DNA from: an archaeon | GTDB lineage: Archaea; Thermoproteota; Nitrososphaeria; Nitrososphaerales; Nitrosopumilaceae | Direction of reading: 5' to 3' | Assembly: GCA_024276695.1 (NCBI GenBank) | Contig: JAJRWR010000014.1 | Span: 98,331 to 162,330 of the forward strand | Length of the DNA stretch: 64,000 nt | Shown here: positions 55,163 through 63,274 of the stretch, one piece after another | Position numbering within the stretch: the first letter of the stretch is position 1 | How the letters are laid out: every line of letters starts with the position of its first letter | The notes under the pieces: model-generated | Told to the model about the DNA's origin: nothing | The model's input: the letters and a program-made list of their open reading frames with translations, nothing else | Database searches by the model: none | Translations under genes and position numbers: made by a program

Positions 55163-55174
55163 TTACAATTGTAA
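55163..55174. promoter_or_regulatory. TTACAATTGTAA palindrome upstream of the ferric-reductase-like gene
   Basis: Perfect 12-base palindrome, about 25 bases upstream of the TATA-like AGTATATAATTC (55188-55199). Member of the repeated motif set. Confidence 0.7.
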
Positions 55175-55266
55175 TGTGATATCATTAAGTATATAATTCC
55201 ATTTTCTAAAATATGTTGAATTTTAAACAAATAGATGCATTGTAATCATAACAAAGTGATAAAAAA

Positions 55267-55965
55267 ATGAATAAATTAAAAATTATGAACAATTCTTTTT
55301 CAAGGCACCTGTTAATTGGTATTCTGGCAGTTTCAGTAACGCTAGTTTTTTGGATTGCACACTATGAATGGAGTGAAGATATGAGATTATGGCGTGCGTT
55401 AGGGGATTCAGGATATTTTTTATTATTCATTACCCTGATTTTAGGCCCACTTGGTAAATTATGGCCACGTCTGAATTCTTTACTTTCATGGAGAAGAGAA
55501 GCTGGAATATGGTTTGCAATATTGGCAATTACTCATGGACTTTTAATTGCAAATGGATGGGCAAATTGGGATGTTGCAAGATTTTTTGGCTATGAGTTTG
55601 TTCCACAGCTAAATAGAATTGTTAGGATGGAGCCCGGATTTGGATTAGCAAACTTGATAGGTTTTGTAGCTATATTGTGGATTGTAGTTCTTGCACTTAC
55701 TTCCTCAGACAAGGCTATGAAATGGTTAGGTGCATCATCTTGGAAGTGGTTGCATACAGGTTCAAATATTGTGTTTTATCTCACTGCAATTCATACAGCT
55801 TATTTTCTTTTTATACATTATACAGAATCATTCCACAAATCAGTTCCTCCGCAAAGCATATTCATAATTCCATTTATTATTATGAGTGTTATTGTTTTAG
55901 TTTTACAAATAGCATCATATATTAAAGTTGTAAAATCAAAAAACAAATATCTTAAACAAAAATAA
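55267..55965 (+). CDS. Ferric-reductase-like transmembrane heme protein (MsrQ/FRD type)
   Basis: 232 residues with six membrane helices. His residues that may hold heme b: AILAITHGLLIAN (about 95-107) and WKWLHTGSNIVFYLTAIHTAYFLF (two His, about 165-188). LGDSGYFLLFITLILGPLG and WRREAGIWFAILAI are typical of the ferric reductase-like domain. It has no flavin domain, so may pass electrons across the membrane to a partner, for example a DsbA/MsrPQ-like system. The leader after the TATA box is about 45 bases, unlike the leaderless neighbours. Confidence 0.85.
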   Translation: MNKLKIMNNSFSRHLLIGILAVSVTLVFWIAHYEWSEDMRLWRALGDSGYFLLFITLILGPLGKLWPRLNSLLSWRREAGIWFAILAITHGLLIANGWANWDVARFFGYEFVPQLNRIVRMEPGFGLANLIGFVAILWIVVLALTSSDKAMKWLGASSWKWLHTGSNIVFYLTAIHTAYFLFIHYTESFHKSVPPQSIFIIPFIIMSVIVLVLQIASYIKVVKSKNKYLKQK

Positions 55966-56004
55966 TTCTTTATAGTTTTGATTCAAAATAAAAAAATATT
56001 ATTT

Positions 56005-57690
56005 TTAAGTGTTTTTCCATACATTTTTGAAAAATGCAACCCATGTAAATACAACTATAATCAAAAGCCCAATTTTTACTGAAGTACTTTCACTAAACCA
56101 AATTTTTGATTCTTCTTGTGAAAATATGGAATCTTCATTGAAAAAAGGTTGACTCGTAACAGGATTTATCATTGCTTCTACTGGAGAAAAATTATCCGTA
56201 AGAATAGGAATAGAATCAGTTCTCATTCCTGTTTTATAATAATTTTCTAAATATTTTGTATTTATTAACAAATTATTTGCATTGTTTTGTATAGACAGAT
56301 TTTCAAGTTCAGATTTATTCAATTGTTCATTGTTATACGTAGCTACAAAAATTAAATTTTGTACAATATTCAGATTACTTTCAGCAGTGGTAAAAACATA
56401 AACAGTTGGAAATAAACTATTCATTGTTTTGTATACGGAACTAGGCAAAGTAGAGGTATCCCCTTCAAGCGAACCTATCATGTTTGAAATAACTACACCA
56501 TCAGGCTGAAGATGTTCTTGTAAAATTTGAAAATATTCTTGAGTTAGCAAATGAAATGGAACATAGTCTGTAGCAAAAGCGTCTAAAATTATTAAATCAT
56601 ATTTGTCATCAGAATTCATTAAAAAAATTCTTGCATCTTCATTAAAAATTTGTAATCTGGAATTATCTTTTAATGAAAAATATGTCTTTGCTACATCTAT
56701 AACCTGAGAATCAATTTCTACAACATCTATGATGGCATCAGGATATGTATCTAAGAAGTTTTTTGGACCTGAAAAACCACCGCCTCCTACAAACAAAATT
56801 TTTTCAAGAGAGGAATTAAATATTTGTCCCAAATGAAAATAATTGGTATATGTTAAAGTTAGATCACTTGGATTATCTTTATCCATTTGACTATGTCTCA
56901 TACCATTAAGATATAGAGTTCTTTTATTATCGGAATCTACAACATCTAGATGACTATACTCCGTTTCTGTTTCAATAATTACAGTCCCAGTATGTGGCAT
57001 TAATCCTGTAATTATTGAAGATGAGGGAGTGAACAAAATCAAGATTACCGCAATTGTTAGTATTTTAGGCCAATTTTTTAATCCTAACAAAGAGACAACC
57101 ATCAACGTAATTCCTAATCCAAAAAGAACAATTCTTACTTCAATAGTCGGGATTAAAATGAAAATTGTCAAAAATGTTCCAAAGATACTACCTACAGTAG
57201 ATATAGAATACAAAGTTCCCGAAACATTTCCAACCTGATGAAGTGTCACGGTGCCAAGTTTGATCACATATGGTGAAACAAATCCCAATAAGGTAGTTGG
57301 AAAGAAAACCAAAACAAAAGTTGCAAATAATGAAGAAAATTGATTTTGAGGTAAATCATTTAATGTGAAATTCAATATTGCAGGTGCAATAAATGGTACA
57401 AATACAATGTATAATCCAGCTGTAAATACAACCGAACAAATTTTTCTAAATTTAGGATCTCTATCTGAAATCTTACCACCAAGAAAATATCCGAGACTTA
57501 AACCTGTCAAAATTAAACCTATCAAACTACCCCACGTGTATGTAGAACTACCAAAAACAGGTGTAAGAATACGACTTATGATTAACTCCATAGACATCAC
57601 AACAGCACCAGACCCAAATGCTAACAAACAAAGATGAAAAAAATTTCCACGAACAAGATTTAGTTGTTTTAAGATCATACCAAAATCCAT
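56005..57690 (-). CDS. Membrane protein with MFS-like N-terminus and spermidine-synthase-like domain
   Basis: 561 residues. Seven or eight membrane helices (about 15-235), then a class I methyltransferase-fold domain: HMDKDNPSD-like segment HSQMDKDNPSDLTLTYTNYF, ILFVGGGGFSGPKNFLDTYP, VEIDSQVIDVAKTYF and LIILDAFATDYVPFHLLT, the spermidine synthase pattern. One more helix sits at the C-terminus (about 535-555). Known as fused spermidine synthases; substrate unproven. Upstream half-sites AATTGTAAA (57783) and CTTTACAAATG (57813) resemble the palindrome. Confidence 0.85.
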   Translation of the reverse strand: MDFGMILKQLNLVRGNFFHLCLLAFGSGAVVMSMELIISRILTPVFGSSTYTWGSLIGLILTGLSLGYFLGGKISDRDPKFRKICSVVFTAGLYIVFVPFIAPAILNFTLNDLPQNQFSSLFATFVLVFFPTTLLGFVSPYVIKLGTVTLHQVGNVSGTLYSISTVGSIFGTFLTIFILIPTIEVRIVLFGLGITLMVVSLLGLKNWPKILTIAVILILFTPSSSIITGLMPHTGTVIIETETEYSHLDVVDSDNKRTLYLNGMRHSQMDKDNPSDLTLTYTNYFHLGQIFNSSLEKILFVGGGGFSGPKNFLDTYPDAIIDVVEIDSQVIDVAKTYFSLKDNSRLQIFNEDARIFLMNSDDKYDLIILDAFATDYVPFHLLTQEYFQILQEHLQPDGVVISNMIGSLEGDTSTLPSSVYKTMNSLFPTVYVFTTAESNLNIVQNLIFVATYNNEQLNKSELENLSIQNNANNLLINTKYLENYYKTGMRTDSIPILTDNFSPVEAMINPVTSQPFFNEDSIFSQEESKIWFSESTSVKIGLLIIVVFTWVAFFKNVWKNT

Positions 57691-57851
57691 GAATCATTAT
57701 TATTTTTTAAAATTAACTTTGGTTGAATTTTTTTCATGTTTTTTGTATCTTGAATTTTCTTTTTACTTGTTCCCACATAAAAATTGTAAAAAATAAATAT
57801 CAAACATCAATGCTTTACAAATGATTAATTTGATACGATAATTATCAATAT

Positions 57852-57865
57852 TTTACATTTGTAAA
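57852..57865. promoter_or_regulatory. TTTACATTTGTAAA palindrome upstream of the DUF192 gene
   Basis: Arms TTTACA and TGTAAA around TT. About 36 bases upstream of the TATA-like GATAAATAC (57891-57899), which itself lies 26 bases before ATG 57926. Confidence 0.65.
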
Positions 57866-57925
57866 GTCATTAGAATCTTTGTCAAGTAATGATAAATACA
57901 GATCTATTTGTAATTTGTAGCACAC

Positions 57926-58445
57926 ATGTTAAAAAATAGATGGTCAGCTACACTAATTTTTGTAGGAGTTGTTTTAGGATCTTTACAAGTTGGAATTATG
58001 TATGATTGTTCAACACAAGGAAAAAATTTTGGTATTTTACAATGTCTTGAAATCGTTGATAATCCGTCATACATCCAAGAGATTACAATATTATCTATAC
58101 AAACTAAATTCTACAATTTTAATTGATGTTGAAATTGCAGATGATCTTCAAGAACAAATCACGGGGTTAATGTTTAGACAAAATTTAGGATACTATGAAG
58201 GTATGTTGTTTGTATATGATACTGAAAAGAAACGTTCGTTTTGGATGAAAAATACTTTGATTTCGTTAGATATGTTGTTTGTAGATGCCAATAATAGAAT
58301 AATTGACATAAAAGAAAACATCCAACCCTGTGTAATTGAAATCTGTCCAAACTATACTTCTAAGAGTCCTGCAAAATATGTCTTAGAAGTCAATGCAGGA
58401 TTTACCCTGATGAATAATATTAAAGTTGGAAATTTAATAACATGA
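57926..58445 (+). pseudogene. Exported DUF192 protein gene split by a one-base frameshift
   Basis: ATG 57926 opens a frame with a membrane anchor (SATLIFVGVVLGSLQVG) and stops at 58126. The DUF192 domain lies one frame over: LNSTILIDVEIADDLQEQITGLMFRQ, then GMLFVYDTEKKRSFWMKNTLISLDMLFVDANN, to 58445. Skipping one A in the AAA run at 58101-58103 joins IQ to LNSTILIDVE into one protein of about 172 residues. The gene has its palindrome and TATA box, so either it is newly broken or the read has an error. DUF192 proteins are exported and of uncertain function. Confidence 0.72.
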
Positions 58446-58556
58446 AATTCTAAAATATAAAAATAATTCATTTTTTTACAGGGTTTCTTATCCTGTTTCC
58501 CAATTTGGTAAATATCCATAGTTTATGACATTAAAATAATTACATCAATATTTCAA

Positions 58557-58566
58557 TACATTTGTA
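58557..58566. promoter_or_regulatory. TACATTTGTA palindrome-like site upstream of the second DsbA-like gene
   Basis: ATACATTTGTAAA, a shorter copy of the motif. It ends about nine bases before the TATA-like CTATAATAA (58575-58583), with TTG 58606 22 bases further on. Confidence 0.6.
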
Positions 58567-58605
58567 AATTGAAAGCTATAATAAGTTCAAAAACTATTTT
58601 TTATC

Positions 58606-59250
58606 TTGAAACCATTAATTGTGATAATCTTATTCATAGTTATAGGATTTGTAGTATACAGTGTTTTTCTAACTCAATCTAATGTTTCCGAAGTTACAAT
58701 TAGTAAAAATTTTGGAACTATTACCACATCACTAGGATCTCCATTTTTAGGCTCATCACAAGCTCCTATCACAATAATTGAATTTGGAAATTATCAATGT
58801 ATAGATTGTAAAAAATGGTTCCAAGAAACTAGACCTACAATAATAACTAATTATGTAAATCAAGGAAAAGTTAACATGATCTTTATCGATGCACAGCTTA
58901 CAAAAAATATTCCACTTGCTTCATTTGCATCATATTGTGCAAATGAACAAGAAAAATATTGGAATTTTCATGATATGTTGTTTCAAAATCCTATAGATAG
59001 TGAAATAAATAATCAACTTCTTACACAATATGCTATAGAACTTGGAATGAATATAGATTCATTTGAAAAATGTTTGGATTCTAAAAAATATGAAAAAAAA
59101 GTAAAATATAGTACATATGAAGCAAAAAAGAATGGTATTAACAGACTTCCAACATTCATAATAATAGATTCTAATGGAAATTATGAAAAAATTTCTAATA
59201 TTCAATCTTTCTCCGTATTTGAAGAAAAGATAAATTCATTACAAAAATGA
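58606..59250 (+). CDS. DsbA-family thiol oxidoreductase (CIDC), membrane-anchored
   Basis: 214 residues from TTG 58606, 22 bases after its TATA box. A membrane anchor (about 3-22), then a thioredoxin fold with APITIIEFGNYQCIDCKKWFQ and cis-Pro in NRLPTFIII. The active site CIDC differs from CPFC of the protein at 51373-52176, which should shift its redox potential. Two further Cys (SYCANEQ, EKCLDS) match the partner. Extracytoplasmic disulfide exchange is expected. Confidence 0.88.
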   Translation: MKPLIVIILFIVIGFVVYSVFLTQSNVSEVTISKNFGTITTSLGSPFLGSSQAPITIIEFGNYQCIDCKKWFQETRPTIITNYVNQGKVNMIFIDAQLTKNIPLASFASYCANEQEKYWNFHDMLFQNPIDSEINNQLLTQYAIELGMNIDSFEKCLDSKKYEKKVKYSTYEAKKNGINRLPTFIIIDSNGNYEKISNIQSFSVFEEKINSLQK

Positions 59251-59252
59251 TT

Positions 59253-59942
59253 TTACAATTCTGCCCAGCCTCGTTCAATTAACTTATTTACTGTTATTTG
59301 TTTCACGCAAGCAGGACTGTTATCGGTATTTTTGAATACTAATTGCATATTCTCTTTACATACAACATCTTGTGAATCTATTCCATTCTTAGTTTGTTTA
59401 AGTGGAGAGGTTATAGAGTAGATTATATTTTCATCACTTTTTTCTGTATTGTTATCATTCATGTTATTTTCCAATATCTCTTTGGATTCATCTGTAATTT
59501 GTTTAACAATAAATTCAAAAATTAAAGTTTCTGTGTCATTTGTTATTAAACTAAGCTTGTATTTTCCTGGGAGTTCATTATAAAAAAAAGTCTGAGTAAT
59601 TTGCCATTCACTATGTGATGTTGAAGGTGCAATTCCAGTTTCTTTAGTAGCGGTCTTCCAGAGAAGATTATCTCTATATACTTTAATTGTATCAGGAATT
59701 GTTCCATTTCCACCAATCCCATAAAATGTTCCCAAATCTACAAGAGATAATTTTGTATTAGGATCTGTAATGATTCCGATGGAACTATCCATAACACTAA
59801 AAATCTTTATAGATTGAACTCTAAATGTTTCATCACATACAACATCTTTTGTTATATTCATAATAATACATTCTTGTGCAAAAGATTGTCCAATTCCAAT
59901 CATGATTAAAAATAATGTAAATACTAACCAAACTAAACTCAC
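59253..59942 (-). CDS. Exported thaumarchaeal protein with C-terminal SPLKQ...RGWAEL module
   Basis: 229 residues. Signal peptide (about 1-23, GIGQSFAQ), a beta domain (KYKLSLITNDTETLIFEFIV), a Glu/Asn-rich linker, and a C-terminal 50-residue unit starting SPLKQTKNGIDSQDVVCKEN and ending SPACVKQITVNKLIERGWAEL-like with two Cys. I recall this unit from other thaumarchaeal exported proteins, but its role is not known. It is convergent with the DsbA gene, stop codons two bases apart. Confidence 0.7.
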   Translation of the reverse strand: MSLVWLVFTLFLIMIGIGQSFAQECIIMNITKDVVCDETFRVQSIKIFSVMDSSIGIITDPNTKLSLVDLGTFYGIGGNGTIPDTIKVYRDNLLWKTATKETGIAPSTSHSEWQITQTFFYNELPGKYKLSLITNDTETLIFEFIVKQITDESKEILENNMNDNNTEKSDENIIYSITSPLKQTKNGIDSQDVVCKENMQLVFKNTDNSPACVKQITVNKLIERGWAEL

Positions 59943-60096
59943 AAATCTAACTTTTTGTTAAGACCATCATAAGTATTCTCTTATGTCTCAAACAAAAGAT
60001 TGATACATTTCATTATGATGCTAAAATTTCCCAAATCTGATTTCTATGTATATTTTTAAGTCAAAAATATTTTTTTTGATGATATTCTTGCTTGAA

Positions 60097-60110
60097 TTTA
60101 CAATTGTAAA
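60097..60110. promoter_or_regulatory. TTTACAATTGTAAA palindrome upstream of the AsnC-TRASH regulator
   Basis: Perfect 14-base palindrome that ends about five bases before the TATA-like AGATAATAAATAC (60115-60127). Suggests that the regulator controls its own gene. Confidence 0.75.
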
Positions 60111-60147
60111 GTCTAGATAATAAATACGCAGAGGAGTTAAAACATGT

Positions 60148-60582
60148 ATGCCTCACGAATTAGATGATATTGACATCGGCATAGTGACATCTCTTCAAGA
60201 AGACGGAAGAAAGTCATTTAGACAAATTTCTCGAGAATTAAACATCAGTACTCCTACAATACAGGCAAGATATCAAAGACTAGTAAATATAGGATTAATC
60301 AAATCAATCTCACCCATAATTGATTCTACCAATGTAATTGATGAACAAAAAAAACAAATCGAAATTTATGATTGTGGTGGATCTCACGATGTAGATTTGA
60401 AGTCAGGTATGTCTGTAAAAATAAAATGTGATTTATGTGATGGTATGGTTGGAGACAAACCACATGTATTAAAATTTGCAAATTTTGAGAGATTTTTTTG
60501 TTGTAATACGTGTAAAACTCAATATAAAGAAAAAAACAGAGGACGGATTCAATCGATAATGGATAAAGCCAAAGAAACATAA
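60148..60582 (+). CDS. AsnC-type helix-turn-helix regulator with TRASH metal-binding domain
   Basis: 144 residues. An HTH (about 5-55: DDIDIGIVTSLQEDGRKSFRQISRELNISTPTIQARYQRL), a linker, then a TRASH domain: IEIYDCGGSHDVDLKSGMSV, IKCDLCDGMVGDKPH, and FERFFCCNTCKTQYKEK. The Cys pattern C-x-x-C and C-C-x-x-C is that of copper/heavy-metal TRASH sensors such as archaeal CopT/CopR types. The TATA box lies about 21-25 bases before ATG 60148, so a nearby GAGGAG at 60131 probably is not in the mRNA. Best candidate for the protein that binds the 50-63 kb palindromes. Confidence 0.88.
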   Translation: MPHELDDIDIGIVTSLQEDGRKSFRQISRELNISTPTIQARYQRLVNIGLIKSISPIIDSTNVIDEQKKQIEIYDCGGSHDVDLKSGMSVKIKCDLCDGMVGDKPHVLKFANFERFFCCNTCKTQYKEKNRGRIQSIMDKAKET

Positions 60583-60598
60583 TTTTACAAATGTAAAA
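60583..60598. promoter_or_regulatory. TTTTACAAATGTAAAA palindrome upstream of the HtrA gene
   Basis: Seven-base arms TTTTACA/TGTAAAA around AA. The TATA-like GTTATTTATC (60606-60615) follows after about eight bases, and TTG 60644 is about 29 bases further. Confidence 0.75.
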
Positions 60599-60643
60599 TA
60601 CTATTGTTATTTATCTCCCAATTCATAATCAATATGTATCAGA

Positions 60644-61780
60644 TTGTCTTATTCAAATAGATCAAAGATTTTACTTGGAGGAGTGGTTTTTTCTGTTGTT
60701 TTGTTATCCGTGGCTTCATTGGTCATACTGCCCCCTGTATTAGCTCAAGACAACTCCTACTCCTCTGAGAATCTTCAAACAACAAATGAATTCCAATCAT
60801 CAGAACAAACCTACTCATTAACTGAACTTTTTGACCGTTCTGAATTAGGTGTGGTAAGTATCACTGTAACAAAAACCTCTGATCATGGTGATTCAACTAG
60901 TGTTGGTTCTGGTTTTGTATTTGACAAAGAAGGCCACATTATTACAAATAATCATGTTGTAGATAACACAAAAAAAATATCTGTAACTTTTATTGATGGA
61001 ACTTCATATCGTGCAGAAATTATAGGAAATGATCCTGATGCCGATATAGCGGTAATCAAAGTAGATGTGATCCCTGACAAATTGTATCCTTTACCAATAG
61101 GTAATTCTTCTACTCTTAAGGTTGGAGAACAAATTGCTGCAATTGGCAATCCCTTTGGATTATCAGGTTCCATGACTTCAGGAATTGTAAGTCAATTGGG
61201 GAGATTATTACCAACAGGCGTAGGATACTCTATTCCAGATGTTATTCAAACTGACACTGCTATTAATCCTGGGAATTCAGGAGGTCCACTGCTTAACATG
61301 CAAGGACAAGTTGTTGGAATTAATACTGCAATTTATTCAAACGATGGTAGTTTTTCAGGCGTAGGATTTTCAATTCCCTCAAATATTGTTTTAAAAATTG
61401 TGCCAACTCTAATTCAAGAGGGAGGATATCAACATCCATGGATTGGAATTTCAAGTGCAAACATAACACCTGATCTTGCTGAAGTGTTAAATCTTGAAGA
61501 TGCAAAAGGTGTTTTAATAATGACTGTAGTAAAAGATAGTCCGGCTGCAAAGGCTGGTTTAAGAGGCTCATCACAAACTGCTGTTACAGATGATGTTGAA
61601 TATACCATAGGTGGTGATATTTTGTTATCTGTCGATGGAAAAGAAATTAGAAAAATAGATGATATATTGACTCATTTACAAAGAGAAAAAATTGTAGGTG
61701 ATACTTTGAATCTCCAAATTCTAAGAGATGGAAAATTAATTAACATTAAGTTGACCCTTGAAGGACGACCTGAATCCTAA
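60644..61780 (+). CDS. HtrA/DegP-like serine protease with one PDZ domain
   Basis: 378 residues from TTG 60644. Signal anchor (about 8-30), protease domain with catalytic His (ITNNHVVDN), Asp (DPDADIAVIKVD) and Ser (NPGNSGGPLLN), and a C-terminal PDZ domain (about 265-375) with VLIMTVVKDSPAAKAGLRG and KLTLEGRPES at the end. It handles misfolded exported proteins, fitting the disulfide and copper genes around it. Confidence 0.93.
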   Translation: MSYSNRSKILLGGVVFSVVLLSVASLVILPPVLAQDNSYSSENLQTTNEFQSSEQTYSLTELFDRSELGVVSITVTKTSDHGDSTSVGSGFVFDKEGHIITNNHVVDNTKKISVTFIDGTSYRAEIIGNDPDADIAVIKVDVIPDKLYPLPIGNSSTLKVGEQIAAIGNPFGLSGSMTSGIVSQLGRLLPTGVGYSIPDVIQTDTAINPGNSGGPLLNMQGQVVGINTAIYSNDGSFSGVGFSIPSNIVLKIVPTLIQEGGYQHPWIGISSANITPDLAEVLNLEDAKGVLIMTVVKDSPAAKAGLRGSSQTAVTDDVEYTIGGDILLSVDGKEIRKIDDILTHLQREKIVGDTLNLQILRDGKLINIKLTLEGRPES

Positions 61781-61828
61781 AATATAATTTAAAAAATACT
61801 TTACAATTAATATTAAATTTTTTCTGAC

Positions 61829-62056
61829 TTATCTTAATTTTTCTTCTAGTTCATGTTTTTTTGGAATTCCAGTAAATTCTAATTTCTCATCAATTACGAT
61901 TCCTAGTGCCATGAAAATTGGATATTTCTCCAAGTATTCTGATTTTTTAGTAATATCGATTAGATCATAGGATATATTCATATCATCTAGCATTTTTTCA
62001 ACGACCATACAATTTCCACAAGATGGTGTTGTCAAAATTTCTATCTTATGTTTCAT
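61829..62056 (-). CDS. Thioredoxin-like small redox protein (CGNC)
   Basis: 75 residues from ATG 62056. IEILTTPSCGNCMVVEKML has the thioredoxin-fold active site CGNC, with EKYPIFMALGIVIDEKLEFTGIP matching the cis-Pro region. The open frame extends to 62170, but that part is the shadow of the YHS gene, so I start at MKHKIEIL. It overlaps the YHS gene by 11 bases. With the CcdA-like protein it likely carries electrons to the outside. Confidence 0.82.
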   Translation of the reverse strand: MKHKIEILTTPSCGNCMVVEKMLDDMNISYDLIDITKKSEYLEKYPIFMALGIVIDEKLEFTGIPKKHELEEKLR

Positions 62057-62186
62057 TTTCAAATTGTTCTGGATTTTTTTCAAATGCCCATCTACAACTA
62101 GCACAGCAAAATCGATATTCTTTTCCGTTGTGAGAAAAAGAGTCTCCTTTTTCTCCAACTTCCATTCCACATACAGGATCTTTCAT
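62046..62186 (-). CDS. YHS-domain copper-binding-type protein (46 aa)
   Basis: ATG 62186 (ATGA overlap with the stop of the CcdA-like gene) to TAA 62046-62048. The protein reads KDPVCGMEVGEKGDSFSHNG, then KEYRFCCASCRWAFEKNPEQ, with the YHS pattern: DPVCGM, a Y-F/R-F-C-C strand and C-x-x-C. YHS domains bind copper or other soft metals. The four-base overlap shows translational coupling. It is too short for the usual open-frame cut-off but I am confident it is real. Confidence 0.9.
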   Translation of the reverse strand: MKDPVCGMEVGEKGDSFSHNGKEYRFCCASCRWAFEKNPEQFENET

Positions 62187-63172
62187 ACATTCACCTTTCT
62201 TATTCTACGAATAGAACGTACAAAAATTGGACTAAGTATTAGCACAGCTAACAAGACGGTGTAAAATGTATTAAATTTTGTGTCATCAATATGTCCATGA
62301 TCATGTTCTTCCATCTCAAATTCTGATGGAATTGGGGTCATTTCAATTAATTGATTCCAGCCTTGATGAATGAATGTTTCCTCATACCATTCATGACCTT
62401 CTGGAAGTCCATTGATAATCAAAAATGCACCAATAATTATTAACATCCACCCTGATGCTCGCTCAATTGATTCTCTTTTCACTGTAAGACTTTTTGTTGC
62501 ATTAATTCCAATTACTGCAAGCACTGACATCAAAATCAAAGGGATTGCTCTTCCTACTCCATGTACAACTCCTAATGAGGCACCTATCTCAATACTGCCA
62601 GTGCCTGCAATGTAAATTAAAAGCCAATAAAATAATGGATTGGGACATCCAACACCTGCGTTACCTAATAACAATCCCATGAAAAATGATTTTGTATACT
62701 CACCACGTTTTTGAATAAATTTAGGAGTACCAGAATATGAAGGCATTTTCAAAGAAATTATATTTAATTGTGATAATCCAAAAACAAAAGCTGCTATTCC
62801 TGCAATCAAAAACATTATTGTCGATACTTGATCAAGGGATGCACTTTGACCAATTGCAGCTATTATAATACCATAAGATGCAATCGTTATTGTTAACCCT
62901 AAACCAAAAAGTAATGCCATGGTTAATCCTTTCTTGTATCCCTTTCCCATACTTAGTGGAACAATAATGAAAACAAGTGGTAGAGTGCATGGTAAAACAA
63001 TCATAGATAAACCTGCAACATATGCAATTACAAGCCATGAAAGATATGTTGTATGCTCTTGACCATCAACTACAGATGTTTCAAGAGCAAATACTGCACC
63101 AACAAAAATAAGAGAAAATAATACAAAAGAAATCAACACCATTGATTTTTTTGCTAATACTTGAGAAGACAT
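62183..63172 (-). CDS. CcdA/DsbD-like transmembrane electron carrier
   Basis: 329 residues from ATG 63172; TTG 63184 is an alternative. Signal helix (about 10-30), then six helices of the CcdA/DsbD family with the redox Cys pair in IVLPCTLPLVF and GNAGVGCPNPLFY. A His-rich outer loop, EMEEHDHGHIDD, may bind copper. It moves reducing power from cytoplasmic thioredoxin to outside proteins such as the DsbA-like pair. First gene of a coupled three-gene operon. Confidence 0.88.
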   Translation of the reverse strand: MSSQVLAKKSMVLISFVLFSLIFVGAVFALETSVVDGQEHTTYLSWLVIAYVAGLSMIVLPCTLPLVFIIVPLSMGKGYKKGLTMALLFGLGLTITIASYGIIIAAIGQSASLDQVSTIMFLIAGIAAFVFGLSQLNIISLKMPSYSGTPKFIQKRGEYTKSFFMGLLLGNAGVGCPNPLFYWLLIYIAGTGSIEIGASLGVVHGVGRAIPLILMSVLAVIGINATKSLTVKRESIERASGWMLIIIGAFLIINGLPEGHEWYEETFIHQGWNQLIEMTPIPSEFEMEEHDHGHIDDTKFNTFYTVLLAVLILSPIFVRSIRRIRKVNV

Positions 63173-63211
63173 ATTATGTATCAAATCATTATTTCATACT
63201 TAACTATTAGA

Positions 63212-63227
63212 CTTTACAAATGAAAAG
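63212..63227. promoter_or_regulatory. CTTTACAAATGAAAAG palindrome (one mismatch) upstream of the CcdA operon
   Basis: Arms CTTTACA and TGAAAAG around AA, one base off TGTAAAG. It is about 40 bases before ATG 63172 on the minus strand and near the promoter of that gene. Confidence 0.6.
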
Positions 63228-63274
63228 CTGAATACTTAATCTTTAACAACTATAGGGTTGCAAATTTTACAAAT

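Noticed and set aside
62057..62170. N-terminal extension of the thioredoxin-like protein
   Set aside because: These codons overlap the YHS gene in another frame and the YHS reading is clearly the conserved one.
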